Assembly (NCBI RefSeq): GCF_002943755.1 | Contig: NZ_MQUB01000001.1 | Location: 900,501 to 964,500, forward strand | Direction of reading: 5' to 3' | DNA: 64,000 nt | DNA from: Aureitalea marina | Lineage (GTDB): Bacteria > Bacteroidota > Bacteroidia > Flavobacteriales > Flavobacteriaceae | In this document: positions 15,744 through 25,258 of the stretch, piece after piece | How positions within the stretch are numbered: position 1 is the stretch's first letter | Layout of the letters: every line of letters starts with the position of its first letter | Notes under the pieces: model-generated | Told to the model about the DNA's origin: nothing | Seen by the model: only the letters and a program-made list of their open reading frames with translations | Databases searched by the model: none | Position numbers and translations under genes: made by a program

Positions 15744-18578
15744 CTATGGTCTGTTAAGTAGTATGGGTTCACCGTATCCAAGTTCCCTGAGCCGTTCAAA
15801 TTGAGTGGCGGCATCACCAACTACCAGGTAGATCATTTGATCTGGTTTGATGTGGGTCCTTGCTAGTCCCTGCAACTCATCCAATGTTAGCCCTTGCACG
15901 TAAGCAATACGTTCGCTGGCATAGGCGTCTGAAAACCCGTAATTCGAGATGTTCCGGATCATGTTCAGTTTGGAGTTGATGGTCTCAAAGGACCTGGCGC
16001 TACTCTTGATCATAAATCCTTGGGTGATCTCAAGATCACTTTCTGTTAGGCCCTCTGCATAATTGCTCATGATCTCTTTTACAAGGTCTGCGGACTCGAA
16101 GGTAACATTAGAACGAACACCGCTAGATACCGTGAAGCTACCCCCGTAATTGGAACCGCTAAATCTGGAACGTATTCCATAGGTATACCCTTTTCCTTCT
16201 CTTAGCTGTTGAGTGAATTGTGAAGCGAAACCGCCTCCTCCCAAACGGTAATTCATAACAAATGCAGGATAGTAGTCCGGATCCGTGATCTTGAGCGCGG
16301 GATATCCGAAATTCAGTACAGATTGTTTAGCCCCCGGCACATCGTAGAAATAGACCTTGGAGACTGTCACTGCCGGCATTTCCGGAACTGCAGGGATATC
16401 TACTGTTTTCGGAGTCCAGTTAGCGTCAATTCCCTCAAAAGCCGTCATAACATCGTCTTGATTTACATCGCCAACTATATGTAATTTCGATACGGAAGGA
16501 GATAGGAAGGTTGTGTAATATTGCTTTAGATCCTCCATGCTAATGTTGGGTACAGACTCCAAACTACCCAAATTGTTATTGGCCAGTATATGGCCTTCTC
16601 CAAATAGCAGTTGGGCATACTCATTAGAGGCGATGGCATTTGGATTGGCTTGTTGTCTTTGCAATTGACTGATAACGCTTTGTCTTAGAAGTTCCAATTC
16701 TTTCTCGTCCCATCTGGGCTCTAACAAGATCTCGCGGACCAGTTCTACTGTGGCTGGGAAATTCTTGGACAGGCAGTTCGCAGAGATCACTAAAGAATAA
16801 TCGGTGGAATAGGCCCCTATAGAAGCTCCAAGTGCCTCGATAGCTTGTTCCAATTGAGCCGGCGTCTTGGAAGCCGTACCTCTTGTCATCATTTGGGCAA
16901 GCATATTGGATACTCCGATCTTTCCTTGATCCTCTAGCAGTAGGCCCCCGTCTATCTGAATTTCGAACTGTACCAGTGGAACTTCATTGTTTTCGATTCC
17001 CATGACACGGATTCCCGAAGCCATATCGGATCGCCAAACCTCTGGAGTGCCGATTACCGGGCTAGGACCGTAGGGAGGTTCAACCGAACGGTCAAAACTG
17101 GATGGAGTCCGTTCATACTCTGCAGCGAGACTGGGATCAAAGGTTTCTTCTGCCCCTTGTACGATCTTTTCCTCAACCACTTCGGCCAGACTGGATCCCG
17201 ATAGGACCAATGAAGCCTGACCTTGCGGTACAAAGCTTGTCGCGATGTAATGCTTATCCTTGAGGTAGGTATTGTAAACGCGCATCACGTCCTCGGTTGT
17301 TACTTCCAGAATATTCTTTACATCCTGGTTAATAAAGCCCGGATCTCCTGCGAAGATTTCATATTGTGCCAGTTGAAAGCCTTTGCCAAGAACAGAGGAC
17401 AGACCATTATAAAAATTGGTTTCCTGACCAGCTTTGATACGGTCCAGATCTGCTTGGGAAATTCCATTGGCTTCAAATTCGTTCATGGCCTCTTGTATAC
17501 CGGCTGCGACGGCATCCAGGGATTTACCGTCAAAAGCGGTGACACGCAACATGAGTTGACCGGCCAGCTCAGAATTGTATTGGAAGAAATTCACATTATC
17601 TGATAGCTGTTGCTCCTCTACCAATTTCTTATACATCGGAGCTTGTTTACCCCTTGACAGGTATTGGACCAATACAGATAGGGGATAAGAATCAGGATGA
17701 TATTGATAAACTCCGGGCCAGGTCAAGGTCAACTGTGGAAGGCGGGCAAAATTGTCTTCATAATACAGTTTCTTGGATTCGGTCAAGCTCACAGGACGTT
17801 TTTCCATTTTGCTGATCTCCGGACCTCTTGGAATCTCATCAAAGTACTTCTTGACCCATGCCCTGGCTTGTTCTGTATCGAAATCTCCAGCTATGGTCAG
17901 TGTCACATTATTGGGAACATACCAGCTGTTGAAGAAATCCTTAACATCCTTCAAGGTGGCATTTTGCAAATCTTCCAAGGAACCGATTACCTCCCAATTG
18001 TAGGGGTGGTCTTTAGGGTAAAGATTGGAATGGATGACTGAGGAAGTATGTCCGTACGGCCTGTTGTCCACGCCCTGTCTCTTTTCGTTCTTAACAACTT
18101 GTTTCTCCTTGGCCAGCACCGGATCCGTTACGGTGTTGATGAAATAACCTAGTTTATCGGCTTCTGCCCAGATCATTTTTTCCAGTGCATCATTGGGAAC
18201 TGTCTGAAAGTAGTTGGTCCTGTCCCGATTAGTGGATCCATTGGCACCAGAACCTCCTATGCGCGCACTCATCTTATCCAGGCCACCTTTACCCAGGTTC
18301 TCCGACTCCAGGAAAAGCAAATGCTCGAACAGGTGGGCAAAACCGGTTCTGTTCTCCACTTCCCGAGCGGATCCAACATGGGCAGTCAAAGCAACTGCAA
18401 CCACTGGGTCGGAGCGGTCTATGTGAAATATGACCTGCAGGCCATTGTCCAGGGTGAATTTTTCAAAATCTACTTTAAATTCCTTGTCATTCGAAGCAAT
18501 CTCATTATCAGCGGATTGTTGGCAGGCAGGAAAAAGCAGGACGGTCATAAGGACCGCCAAGAAGGCTGTTTTTTTCAT
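15744..18578 (-). CDS. M16-family zinc protease lipoprotein, fused two-unit form
   Basis: The product has 944 residues with a lipoprotein signal (LLFPACQQS, Cys at 19). The first M16 unit has the inverted zinc motif HLFEHLLF at about residue 83, with the distal Glu in NEKRQGVDNRPYGH. The second unit (from about residue 500) lacks the motif but keeps GISNMLAQMMTRGTASKT and YTYGIRSRFSG, the usual inactive partner half. Such periplasmic pitrilysin-like proteases form a clam-shell that degrades peptides. Both halves in one chain is a known arrangement. It stands alone with its own terminator and a 98-base gap from the leftward VOC gene. Confidence 0.93.
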   Translation of the reverse strand: MKKTAFLAVLMTVLLFPACQQSADNEIASNDKEFKVDFEKFTLDNGLQVIFHIDRSDPVVAVALTAHVGSAREVENRTGFAHLFEHLLFLESENLGKGGLDKMSARIGGSGANGSTNRDRTNYFQTVPNDALEKMIWAEADKLGYFINTVTDPVLAKEKQVVKNEKRQGVDNRPYGHTSSVIHSNLYPKDHPYNWEVIGSLEDLQNATLKDVKDFFNSWYVPNNVTLTIAGDFDTEQARAWVKKYFDEIPRGPEISKMEKRPVSLTESKKLYYEDNFARLPQLTLTWPGVYQYHPDSYPLSVLVQYLSRGKQAPMYKKLVEEQQLSDNVNFFQYNSELAGQLMLRVTAFDGKSLDAVAAGIQEAMNEFEANGISQADLDRIKAGQETNFYNGLSSVLGKGFQLAQYEIFAGDPGFINQDVKNILEVTTEDVMRVYNTYLKDKHYIATSFVPQGQASLVLSGSSLAEVVEEKIVQGAEETFDPSLAAEYERTPSSFDRSVEPPYGPSPVIGTPEVWRSDMASGIRVMGIENNEVPLVQFEIQIDGGLLLEDQGKIGVSNMLAQMMTRGTASKTPAQLEQAIEALGASIGAYSTDYSLVISANCLSKNFPATVELVREILLEPRWDEKELELLRQSVISQLQRQQANPNAIASNEYAQLLFGEGHILANNNLGSLESVPNISMEDLKQYYTTFLSPSVSKLHIVGDVNQDDVMTAFEGIDANWTPKTVDIPAVPEMPAVTVSKVYFYDVPGAKQSVLNFGYPALKITDPDYYPAFVMNYRLGGGGFASQFTQQLREGKGYTYGIRSRFSGSNYGGSFTVSSGVRSNVTFESADLVKEIMSNYAEGLTESDLEITQGFMIKSSARSFETINSKLNMIRNISNYGFSDAYASERIAYVQGLTLDELQGLARTHIKPDQMIYLVVGDAATQFERLRELGYGEPILLNRP

Positions 18579-18676
18579 GATCGATGTTAATTGTTAAGGC
18601 GCTGTTCAAGCGCCACTGCTAGTTACAGAATTGGCTGGATAAATACAAGGTCTGATTCGGGAATAGTTAAATCTGA

Positions 18677-19051
18677 TCAGACGTGCTGGTCTATCAGTAT
18701 AGGATTGCCATCAGGGTCTTCCAGGATAAGACTCCCTGGGCCAGTATTGGTCTGGTCCGAAACCGGCGTATGAATTTTAATTCCAGCAGCTTGTATTTGA
18801 GCTTGTAAATCCCTGACATCTGTAAAATTACCTAAAGGATTGGCTTGATCGTCCCAGCCTGGGTTGAACGTCAGGATATTCTTGGGAAACATTCCCTGGA
18901 AGAGCCCTATGGTACAGTTACCATTCTTTAGAATGAGCCAATTCTGTTCGATATCTCCATGAAATTTGGTAAAACCAAGTTTTTGATAAAATTCCAAAGA
19001 AACATGGATGTCCTTGACGGTTAAACTTAATGAGAAGTTTCCTAGTTGCAT
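18677..19051 (-). CDS. VOC (glyoxalase/bleomycin-resistance fold) protein
   Basis: This 124-residue cytoplasmic protein has two beta-alpha-beta-beta-beta repeats typical of the VOC superfamily: FSLSLTVKDIHVSLEFYQKL in the first, then GSLILEDPDGNPILIDQ closing the second. The DPDGNPI motif is common in the family, and the final Glu/Asp would bind metal if it is an enzyme. The substrate is unknown; members include dioxygenases, lactoylglutathione lyases and drug-binding proteins. I use the ATG at 19051; a TTG two codons upstream is less likely. It lies 11 bases after the ThuA-domain gene and may be the last gene of that operon. Confidence 0.85.
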   Translation of the reverse strand: MQLGNFSLSLTVKDIHVSLEFYQKLGFTKFHGDIEQNWLILKNGNCTIGLFQGMFPKNILTFNPGWDDQANPLGNFTDVRDLQAQIQAAGIKIHTPVSDQTNTGPGSLILEDPDGNPILIDQHV

Positions 19052-19062
19052 GTTCAATTAGT

Positions 19063-20838
19063 TTAAATATTGGAGTCTAGGGCGATCTGCCACAGACCAT
19101 CTTTGTTGCGTTCCCAGATCAATATATATTTCCCGTTGTACCCTCCGGCACATTGACCGATCTCAATGACCAGATCCTCCCTAAGGGGTTGAACAATTAA
19201 GGGATTCAACTCCAACTGATAGCTGGGATTATTCATATAGGAGTATTCCCTGAGAATCGCCTCACGACCTTTGATCAATGGGCGGTGGTTGTAGTAGAGG
19301 GCATCTTTAGTATACAGTTCGTTCACCAGTTGGTCCACTCGATGGGCATTGCAGTATTGCATCCATTCTTTACGTCGCTGATCTAATTCGGTTTTGTCAA
19401 TTTCAATGATTTCGGCCGGCACCGTAAATTCGAATAGTCGTCTCTTTGGATTGGAGTTCAATTCCCAGATAACGAATTGACCAAATAATTGACCATAATT
19501 GGTTCTAAAACCGCCAATTTCATAAGCATGCCTGCCTCGATTATTCGCTAAGACATAATTCATTGTCCAACTACTGTCAATTCGGGCCGAAAACTGCTGC
19601 CATGCTTTTCTAATATCATCTTTTCCGCTTTGGGTGTTCCATTTGTCATTCACTGCGATTGCTGCATCTGAATAGACTTGTATGGAGTCTGAAGGAGTAC
19701 TGTTTACAAGAGTCAGCCACTGTTGATAGGGGTTGCTGTCTCTTCTTTCTTTTTGCAACTGTGCGAGCTCTGCATTAGGGTTCCAAGGCCGGGAACTTGT
19801 CCGATTCTTTCTTGGAAAATCTTTGGGCACGGCCTGCGTTACGCCACCAGTGGCGGCCCATTCTGACCCACGCTGGAAAGTTGTGATAAAGCCAACACAT
19901 TCCTGGGAATAATCAAAATGCCCTAGAGCAGAATGAAAGACTCGACCTTGTCCGTATCGCGTAACCATGAGCATGGGTTCGTTTCGTTCTGACCCCCTGG
20001 TATTTTGATCCCAAGGCGGATCGTTCTGCTCCAGATCGGAATATGCCGTTGCTAGTATGGTCATATTCTCGGCTGGCCCTCTCATGCGGTCGTAGAGCTC
20101 GTCTTTGGCGTGCATCCAGACCTCAGGGAGTCCTTGCATAATTGGATGATCCTTATCCCGGGTAGTGACCAGGAATTCATGTTCTGGACCATGAGATCCG
20201 CATATTCCTGCTCCCTTATCTCGAGTCTCTTTCCCATCCTGATCAAGGTAAACGTAGGGTCCTGAGTCCTGATCGCGTCCACCCCAGGCTCCCAGACCAA
20301 TCATCTTGTTATATTCATCCCAGTTGCCAAATGAATTATTGGCGGCATGAATAACAACCAAGCCACCCCCATTGTTCATATAGTCTTCGAATTCCTTTTG
20401 AGTGGTTTTAGGCCATGGGGCCGCATCTATCCCAAAATTGAGCACAACCAGATCGTGTTGGTCAAAATCAGGGGCATAGTTGGGGTCGGTGATTACGCGA
20501 TCAACCTGACGTTGACTACTTTCACTTTTTAAAGGATACTCCCACAGATACTGATCCAATCTGTAAGGACGGTTGGGGTTGTATTTGATCCCCAGGTCGA
20601 TCTGGGACGATCTAACTATGTTTACCTCGAAAAGACCAGTCTCTTCCAGATAAGACTTCATCATTTGAGATGTCTTTGGCCAGATATAGTGGTTATTCTG
20701 ACCATCCAATATCAAAGCCCTCAATTTTTGCTGAGATTGATCCGGCACTTCCTTATTTCCAGTAAAAGCCCACAAGAAGAAAGACAGAGGTAGATAGAGC
20801 CAGAACATGCCAAATAGATGCCGAAGAGATGCTTTCAT
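19063..20838 (-). CDS. Secreted ThuA-domain protein with two SnoaL-like domains
   Basis: This 591-residue protein has a signal peptide (FWLYLPLSFFLWAF). Residues about 38-300 form a ThuA-like class-I glutamine-amidotransferase fold: LRALILDGQNNHYIWPKT, HDLVVLNFGIDAAPWP, GGGLVVIHAANNSFG, then RVFHSALGHFDYSQ. Two NTF2/SnoaL-like segments follow (about 365-470, with DAAIAVNDKWNTQSGKDDIR, and about 480-590, with YTKDALYYNHRPLIKGREA). ThuA domains occur in sugar-utilisation loci and are thought to act on disaccharide derivatives or bind carbohydrate; the exact reaction is not settled. It follows the ROK kinase gene in a leftward run with a sugar permease, which supports a sugar role. Confidence 0.82.
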   Translation of the reverse strand: MKASLRHLFGMFWLYLPLSFFLWAFTGNKEVPDQSQQKLRALILDGQNNHYIWPKTSQMMKSYLEETGLFEVNIVRSSQIDLGIKYNPNRPYRLDQYLWEYPLKSESSQRQVDRVITDPNYAPDFDQHDLVVLNFGIDAAPWPKTTQKEFEDYMNNGGGLVVIHAANNSFGNWDEYNKMIGLGAWGGRDQDSGPYVYLDQDGKETRDKGAGICGSHGPEHEFLVTTRDKDHPIMQGLPEVWMHAKDELYDRMRGPAENMTILATAYSDLEQNDPPWDQNTRGSERNEPMLMVTRYGQGRVFHSALGHFDYSQECVGFITTFQRGSEWAATGGVTQAVPKDFPRKNRTSSRPWNPNAELAQLQKERRDSNPYQQWLTLVNSTPSDSIQVYSDAAIAVNDKWNTQSGKDDIRKAWQQFSARIDSSWTMNYVLANNRGRHAYEIGGFRTNYGQLFGQFVIWELNSNPKRRLFEFTVPAEIIEIDKTELDQRRKEWMQYCNAHRVDQLVNELYTKDALYYNHRPLIKGREAILREYSYMNNPSYQLELNPLIVQPLREDLVIEIGQCAGGYNGKYILIWERNKDGLWQIALDSNI

Positions 20839-20894
20839 AACTACAGATTCACCTCCTTAAGGTAATCAATGCAAATGGCCTGCGCAAAGGGTAT

Positions 20895-21749
20895 CTAATT
20901 GCTCAGCATGGCGGCACCGATCAAAGGTAGGTCGGGCGTGTTTTCCGGAAGAAATGCAGTTTGTTCTAATTGCAATTGATACGGGAAATCGAAAAGCCCT
21001 TCTCGCATACTCCTCTCAAAATAAGGCCACGCCTGGGAAATAGAACCTCCCAGTACGATTGCCTCAGGTGCATAAGCAAAAAGAACGATGCGAACGGCTT
21101 CTCCCAAATGAATACCAAATTGTCTAAAGGCGTCCAAGGCCTCTTTTTCTCCAGCTTTGGCTCTATTATGCATATGTTTTGCAGATTGACCGTATTCTCG
21201 CTGAAAGAAGAAACTTCCACTGTATTGCTCGACTATACCATCTTGATATGGAATCATACCTATCTCACCAGCACCGCAAAGTAGTCCCTGGTAGAGTTTT
21301 CCATGCGTAATCACACCGCATCCCAGACCGGTACCCAAGCTAAGCGCCACCATATTCTGATAGGGTTTTCCAGTACCGGCATAGTGACTTCCCAATGCAA
21401 AACAGTTAACATCGTTATTGAGCTTAACCGGAAGCTTGAACTTTTCTTCGACGATTTGGATAAGGCCTATCTTCTTCCAAGCTGGCAGATTCTGGATATC
21501 GAGTATCTCACCAGTTTCAGGATTAACAAGGCCCGGAACACCAATTCCAATAGCGGTTACTTCCTCGGTTAGAACCAGCTCGATACATGCAAACAACTGT
21601 TCCAGCAATTGGTCAGAACTCATTGCAGGATTCACTGCTTCTCTGTGTTTAGCCTCCAGCGTAATTTCATGGGTCGACATCCCGATAGCCGCTCGACCTG
21701 CTTCGAACTTTGTTCCACCCAGGTCTACACCAATTAGCTTAGTGTACAT
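20895..21749 (-). CDS. ROK-family sugar kinase lacking the zinc-binding motif
   Basis: The 284-residue cytoplasmic kinase has the ASKHA fold: phosphate-1 loop LIGVDLGGTKFEAG, catalytic Asp in KLNNDVNCFALG, phosphate-2 VALSLGTGLGCGVI and adenosine loop EAIVLGGSISQAW. It would phosphorylate a hexose or N-acetylhexosamine from ATP. Most ROK proteins carry a CxCGxxGCxE zinc cluster after the GEIG(H) motif; here GEIGMIPYQDGIVEQYSG follows and no Cys cluster is present. The ATG at 21749 opens the conserved start; it overlaps the end of the MFS gene by eleven bases, implying coupling to the permease. Confidence 0.9.
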   Translation of the reverse strand: MYTKLIGVDLGGTKFEAGRAAIGMSTHEITLEAKHREAVNPAMSSDQLLEQLFACIELVLTEEVTAIGIGVPGLVNPETGEILDIQNLPAWKKIGLIQIVEEKFKLPVKLNNDVNCFALGSHYAGTGKPYQNMVALSLGTGLGCGVITHGKLYQGLLCGAGEIGMIPYQDGIVEQYSGSFFFQREYGQSAKHMHNRAKAGEKEALDAFRQFGIHLGEAVRIVLFAYAPEAIVLGGSISQAWPYFERSMREGLFDFPYQLQLEQTAFLPENTPDLPLIGAAMLSN

Positions 21750-22998
21750 CTTCACTTCCTTTTTTAAACCGTCTGTTATTGATCAATGGCTTGGCCCAAA
21801 ATCCGATACTCAGGATAAAGGCAAGGGGGATGAACAAGAAGTACATGCCAGCGCGAAGATCCAGACTGTCGCCTATCATTCCTACAATCAATGGCAAAAT
21901 TGCTCCGCCCGCTATTCCTGTACATAAGATCCCGGATAGGGCTCCATGATGTTCCCGGACCGAATTCAGTCCCAGGGAGAAGATGATGGACCACATCACC
22001 GAGATCGAAAAACCGGTAGCCGCAAATCCATATACAGCTAACTGGGGCCCCGCTGTCAGTGCAGTAAACAGACAGCCCATGGCCAGTAGGGCAGAACCGA
22101 TAAGCACCATGCGACTATCCAATAATTTAAGCAGTAAAAGTCCAAGTAGACATCCTACTGTCAACAATCCCCAAAAATAGGAAACCGTTGAGGCACCTGT
22201 GGTTTGGGGGTCTAATCCATGATATTGATATAAGAATTCTGAGATCCAGTTGCCAATTCCCTGTTCCGTTCCTACATAGCAAAATATTCCCAGAAAGAAC
22301 AATAGGGTGTATTTATTAGAGAGGAGGTAGGTATAGGTTTTTCGGCCACCACCTTGTTCGTCCGTACTCCTGATGATCTCAGGGAATTTCATACGGCTAA
22401 TGACCAACCAGAACAATAAGGCTATCAGGGCAAAGATCAAATAGAGTGAAACCCAGGGCATATCTGCCGGAACCAGAGAACGCAGCAAAACGGTCAATCC
22501 GTCCTGAGTTTCCTCACTTACCAAACCGATGTACAGGTAAGGACTCACAAAAGAAGCCAATCCGAAGACCAGTTGGGCCAAGACGGAGTTAAATGCGAAG
22601 TCCGCCTCTCCACCGGCAACTCGCAACATGGGGTTGATGATCACTTGCAGAACAGCCATACTACAACCCAGTAAAAAAAGGGTAATGCTGAATAGCCCGA
22701 ATGAAGGGAAGAATGCAAAAATGACCGAGGCAATCGCAATGCACACAAAGGCAGTGATCAGCAAACGCTTGTCCGAATACTTTTCGACCAGGAATCCCGC
22801 AGGTATACTCATGACCCCATAAGCAACAAAGAAGGAAAAGGGAAGCCAACCAGCCATTGCCAGGCTGAGTTCGAAACTCACTTTGACATCAGCCAGGATG
22901 GAATTCAAAATATTGGTGATCAGTGAGATCGAGAAAAAGACCATCATCACAAGCAAAACCAGCTTGGGATAACGTTTAGATTGATCGGTTTGTATCAT
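21739..22998 (-). CDS. MFS sugar permease (FucP/GluP-like)
   Basis: This is a 419-residue inner-membrane protein with twelve predicted helices. The helix 4 region MAVLQVIINPMLRVAGGEAD resembles the Leu-Gln-x-x-x-Asn-Pro signature of fucose/glucose/galactose proton symporters, and GWLPFSFFVAYGVMSIPAGFL corresponds to helix 2. It likely imports a monosaccharide by proton symport, which the coupled ROK kinase would phosphorylate. It begins three bases after the end of the peptidase gene. The sugar cannot be identified from the sequence. Confidence 0.85.
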   Translation of the reverse strand: MIQTDQSKRYPKLVLLVMMVFFSISLITNILNSILADVKVSFELSLAMAGWLPFSFFVAYGVMSIPAGFLVEKYSDKRLLITAFVCIAIASVIFAFFPSFGLFSITLFLLGCSMAVLQVIINPMLRVAGGEADFAFNSVLAQLVFGLASFVSPYLYIGLVSEETQDGLTVLLRSLVPADMPWVSLYLIFALIALLFWLVISRMKFPEIIRSTDEQGGGRKTYTYLLSNKYTLLFFLGIFCYVGTEQGIGNWISEFLYQYHGLDPQTTGASTVSYFWGLLTVGCLLGLLLLKLLDSRMVLIGSALLAMGCLFTALTAGPQLAVYGFAATGFSISVMWSIIFSLGLNSVREHHGALSGILCTGIAGGAILPLIVGMIGDSLDLRAGMYFLFIPLAFILSIGFWAKPLINNRRFKKGSEDVH

Positions 22999-23001
22999 GC
23001 T

Positions 23002-24837
23002 TTAACGGGTAGCGGCTTTCAGTGCATCGTTACCGCCAACCACGGGCAAGCTCAAATAGGTGCCAGAGAGGTCCAGGGTCAGTTCTGTACCTGGTTTGGG
23101 CCATATGGTGAAGTCCTTGTCACTAGAAAATACCATAAGAGCAATACGCTGCCCCGCAGCTATGATCTGATCATCCGGTTGCAACTCGAAGCTCATTTCG
23201 TAGAATTTTCCAGGTTCCAAAGGTTCACTGCTTTCCAGACTCTCGTGATTTTGCAGATCCGCCCAACCTCGGGTGATGATATTTTCGGTGATCGCAGCTT
23301 TATTATCTGGGTTCCACGGCAGGCTAACCAGCCAGACCGAAAGGTTACAAGCCGGTTTAGAACTGGCCATCTTTACTTTGATCTCAGCGACTCCGGAAAG
23401 GTGCAGATCCTTGGTCAGGACAGGAGTCTGATATAACAAGCGGTGATCACTATTACTGGATTTGGCCAGGGAATCTCCAGAAATGGATACATCGTCAACC
23501 ACTTTTTCCAGGGCTATCATGCGGTTTTGTACAAGGGACAGGTCTCCCATTTGGTTACCACCTTTCATGGGATAGAGTTTTACATCCTCGGCATCTGGAT
23601 GGGGATAGTCCGGATAAGGCGTGGGATTATCCCTTTTGTCAGCCTCGCGCACGATCCAAGACTTCGGATCATCTTCCACCCCGTTCTCAATTCCATGCAG
23701 GTAACGGGTAAACCATCTGTTCCTAAGGCTAAGGGGAGGAGGTCCACCATGACCATTTTGATGATAAAAGATTTGAACGGGTAGTCCTTTTGCCCGGGCT
23801 GCTTCATAGATCCGATAGCTGTGTTCTGGCATCACGTTCCAATCGTTGAATCCATGCGACATCAATAGGGCTGTTTTCATGGGTTCCATATCGTTCAGAT
23901 AGTCCCGACCCGCCCAGAATTCATTGTAATCTCCGGTAATGCGGTCCATGCCGTTGGCCATTTCGGTATCCCGAACGATCTTGTTGTTATAGGCTCGCTT
24001 GGCCGTGTCACCGCTGTGGATGAAATCGTAGAGGACATCGATGTCTTCTCCTAAATATCCGCCGGGATGTCGGATCAAGCCATTGGAACGATAATAGTGA
24101 TAATAGGAGGTATTGGGTGCTATGGGGATGATAGCTTCAAGCCCTTCAACCCCAGTGGTTGCAGCGGCCAATGGAATCGTACCGTTATAACTGGTCCCAG
24201 TCATACCTACCTTTCCAGTACTCCAATAAGCGCTTACCTTTTCGCCTCCATCCGGACTGGTGTAGCCGTTGTCTTTACCGGTTAGCCATTGGATCACCGC
24301 CTTGGGTGCGAGGGATTCATTATCTCCACCAACGGTAGGAGCACCTTGGGAGAGACCGGTTCCCGGTGAGGAACTGTGGACAACAATATATCCCCTGGGT
24401 ACCCAGGTTTCGATATGGGAATTAGAGATGATAGGCCGTTCTCCACGTCTGACGACTTCTGGATGCACCCTAGGCTTGGGTGGTTGTTCACCAACTTCAT
24501 GTTTCACATCCCAGAAAAGACCTTCCACATTGCCAGCTACCCCGGCAAAATAAGGGCTACTCACATATATAACAGGCAATTTCAAGCCTTCAGAGTCAGT
24601 TTGTCCTGGTCTGGTAACCGCGACATGCATACGATCTGGTTGACCATCTCCATCGGTATCGAATTCAGTTTCCACCCAAAGGTCATGGCGAATCCAATTT
24701 TCATAATCACTGAAGGCTTCTACTAGCTGGGCCTCACCATTTTCGAATACGGGTTTAGCTTTGGCCGTTTCACTGGATTGCCCCACGGCTTGGATACATG
24801 CCAAAGCCAGGAGAAAGAAGGAAAATTTTCTAATCAT
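23002..24837 (-). CDS. Secreted Xaa-Pro dipeptidyl-peptidase-like hydrolase (CocE/NonD, S15 family)
   Basis: The product has 611 residues with a signal peptide (FFLLALACIQAVGQ). The alpha/beta-hydrolase core contains the nucleophile elbow GMTGTSYNGTIPLAAA (Ser in GTSYNG), an aspartate-bearing segment HGFNDWNVMPEHSYRIYE, and the histidine in YHQNGHGG. A C-terminal jelly-roll domain begins near residue 440 (LSGVAEIKVKMASSKPACNL), as in S15 peptidases and cocaine esterase. It probably cleaves N-terminal Xaa-Pro dipeptides or an ester in the periplasm. I use the ATG at 24837 because it begins the signal peptide. It heads a tight leftward run with the permease and ROK genes. Confidence 0.9.
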   Translation of the reverse strand: MIRKFSFFLLALACIQAVGQSSETAKAKPVFENGEAQLVEAFSDYENWIRHDLWVETEFDTDGDGQPDRMHVAVTRPGQTDSEGLKLPVIYVSSPYFAGVAGNVEGLFWDVKHEVGEQPPKPRVHPEVVRRGERPIISNSHIETWVPRGYIVVHSSSPGTGLSQGAPTVGGDNESLAPKAVIQWLTGKDNGYTSPDGGEKVSAYWSTGKVGMTGTSYNGTIPLAAATTGVEGLEAIIPIAPNTSYYHYYRSNGLIRHPGGYLGEDIDVLYDFIHSGDTAKRAYNNKIVRDTEMANGMDRITGDYNEFWAGRDYLNDMEPMKTALLMSHGFNDWNVMPEHSYRIYEAARAKGLPVQIFYHQNGHGGPPPLSLRNRWFTRYLHGIENGVEDDPKSWIVREADKRDNPTPYPDYPHPDAEDVKLYPMKGGNQMGDLSLVQNRMIALEKVVDDVSISGDSLAKSSNSDHRLLYQTPVLTKDLHLSGVAEIKVKMASSKPACNLSVWLVSLPWNPDNKAAITENIITRGWADLQNHESLESSEPLEPGKFYEMSFELQPDDQIIAAGQRIALMVFSSDKDFTIWPKPGTELTLDLSGTYLSLPVVGGNDALKAATR

Positions 24838-24862
24838 TAGTGGAAAGATTGCGGTGTTAGTG

Positions 24863-25045
24863 TTAATCTGATGAATTGGTTTCGTCTTCGTCCTTGTTCT
24901 CATGAGCAGAGAAGCCTGCACCTATTGCAACCCCGATCGCAGTGCCTAAGGCAAGCCATGTACCCATATCGTCCAGGGCAGCTCCCAGGGCAGCACCTAT
25001 AGCAATTCCCAAGGCGATACCAGTACCCAACTTCTTTTTGTTCAT
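24863..25045 (-). CDS. Small glycine-zipper protein
   Basis: This 60-residue protein consists of two Gly/Ala-rich hydrophobic segments with small residues every four positions (GTGIALGIAIGAALGAALDD and GTAIGVAIGAGFSA), then a charged tail ending in Asp/Glu/Asn. Such glycine zippers pack closely in membranes. There is no signal cleavage site, so it is probably an inner-membrane hairpin. Function is unknown. It lies 25 bases upstream of the peptidase gene in the same direction. Confidence 0.7.
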   Translation of the reverse strand: MNKKKLGTGIALGIAIGAALGAALDDMGTWLALGTAIGVAIGAGFSAHENKDEDETNSSD

Positions 25046-25084
25046 AGGAGGTCGATTTGGACCAAGTTACAAAAATGGAGTCCT

Positions 25085-25123
25085 AAAAAGAAAGAACCTC
25101 CACGGTTCGCGTGAAGGTTCTTT
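25085..25123 (-). terminator. Leftward terminator-like hairpin without an upstream gene
   Basis: The arms AAAGAACCT and AGGTTCTTT (9 pairs), an A/C mismatch and an inner CACG/CGTG pairing enclose a five-base loop; leftward, five T lie just beyond the stem. A leftward open frame of 65 codons crosses it but runs straight through the stem and is not credible. It may end a small RNA. Confidence 0.7.
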
Positions 25124-25258
25124 AGAGCGATCAGTAGCTCTATTTCACCACTGATCTGTGACATTGTGTTTACAATTATGATTCTCACATCACTTCGATT
25201 CACTAACCAGGTCAATCGAATCATTGTAAAATTAGCCATTTATTATGGAACTGTTACG

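Noticed and set aside
15611-15820. Leftward 69-codon open frame over the M16 protease end
   Set aside because: It overlaps the terminator and the C-terminus of the M16 gene in another frame.
25042-25239. Leftward 65-codon open frame
   Set aside because: It reads through the terminator-like stem at 25085-25123 and has no recognisable domain.
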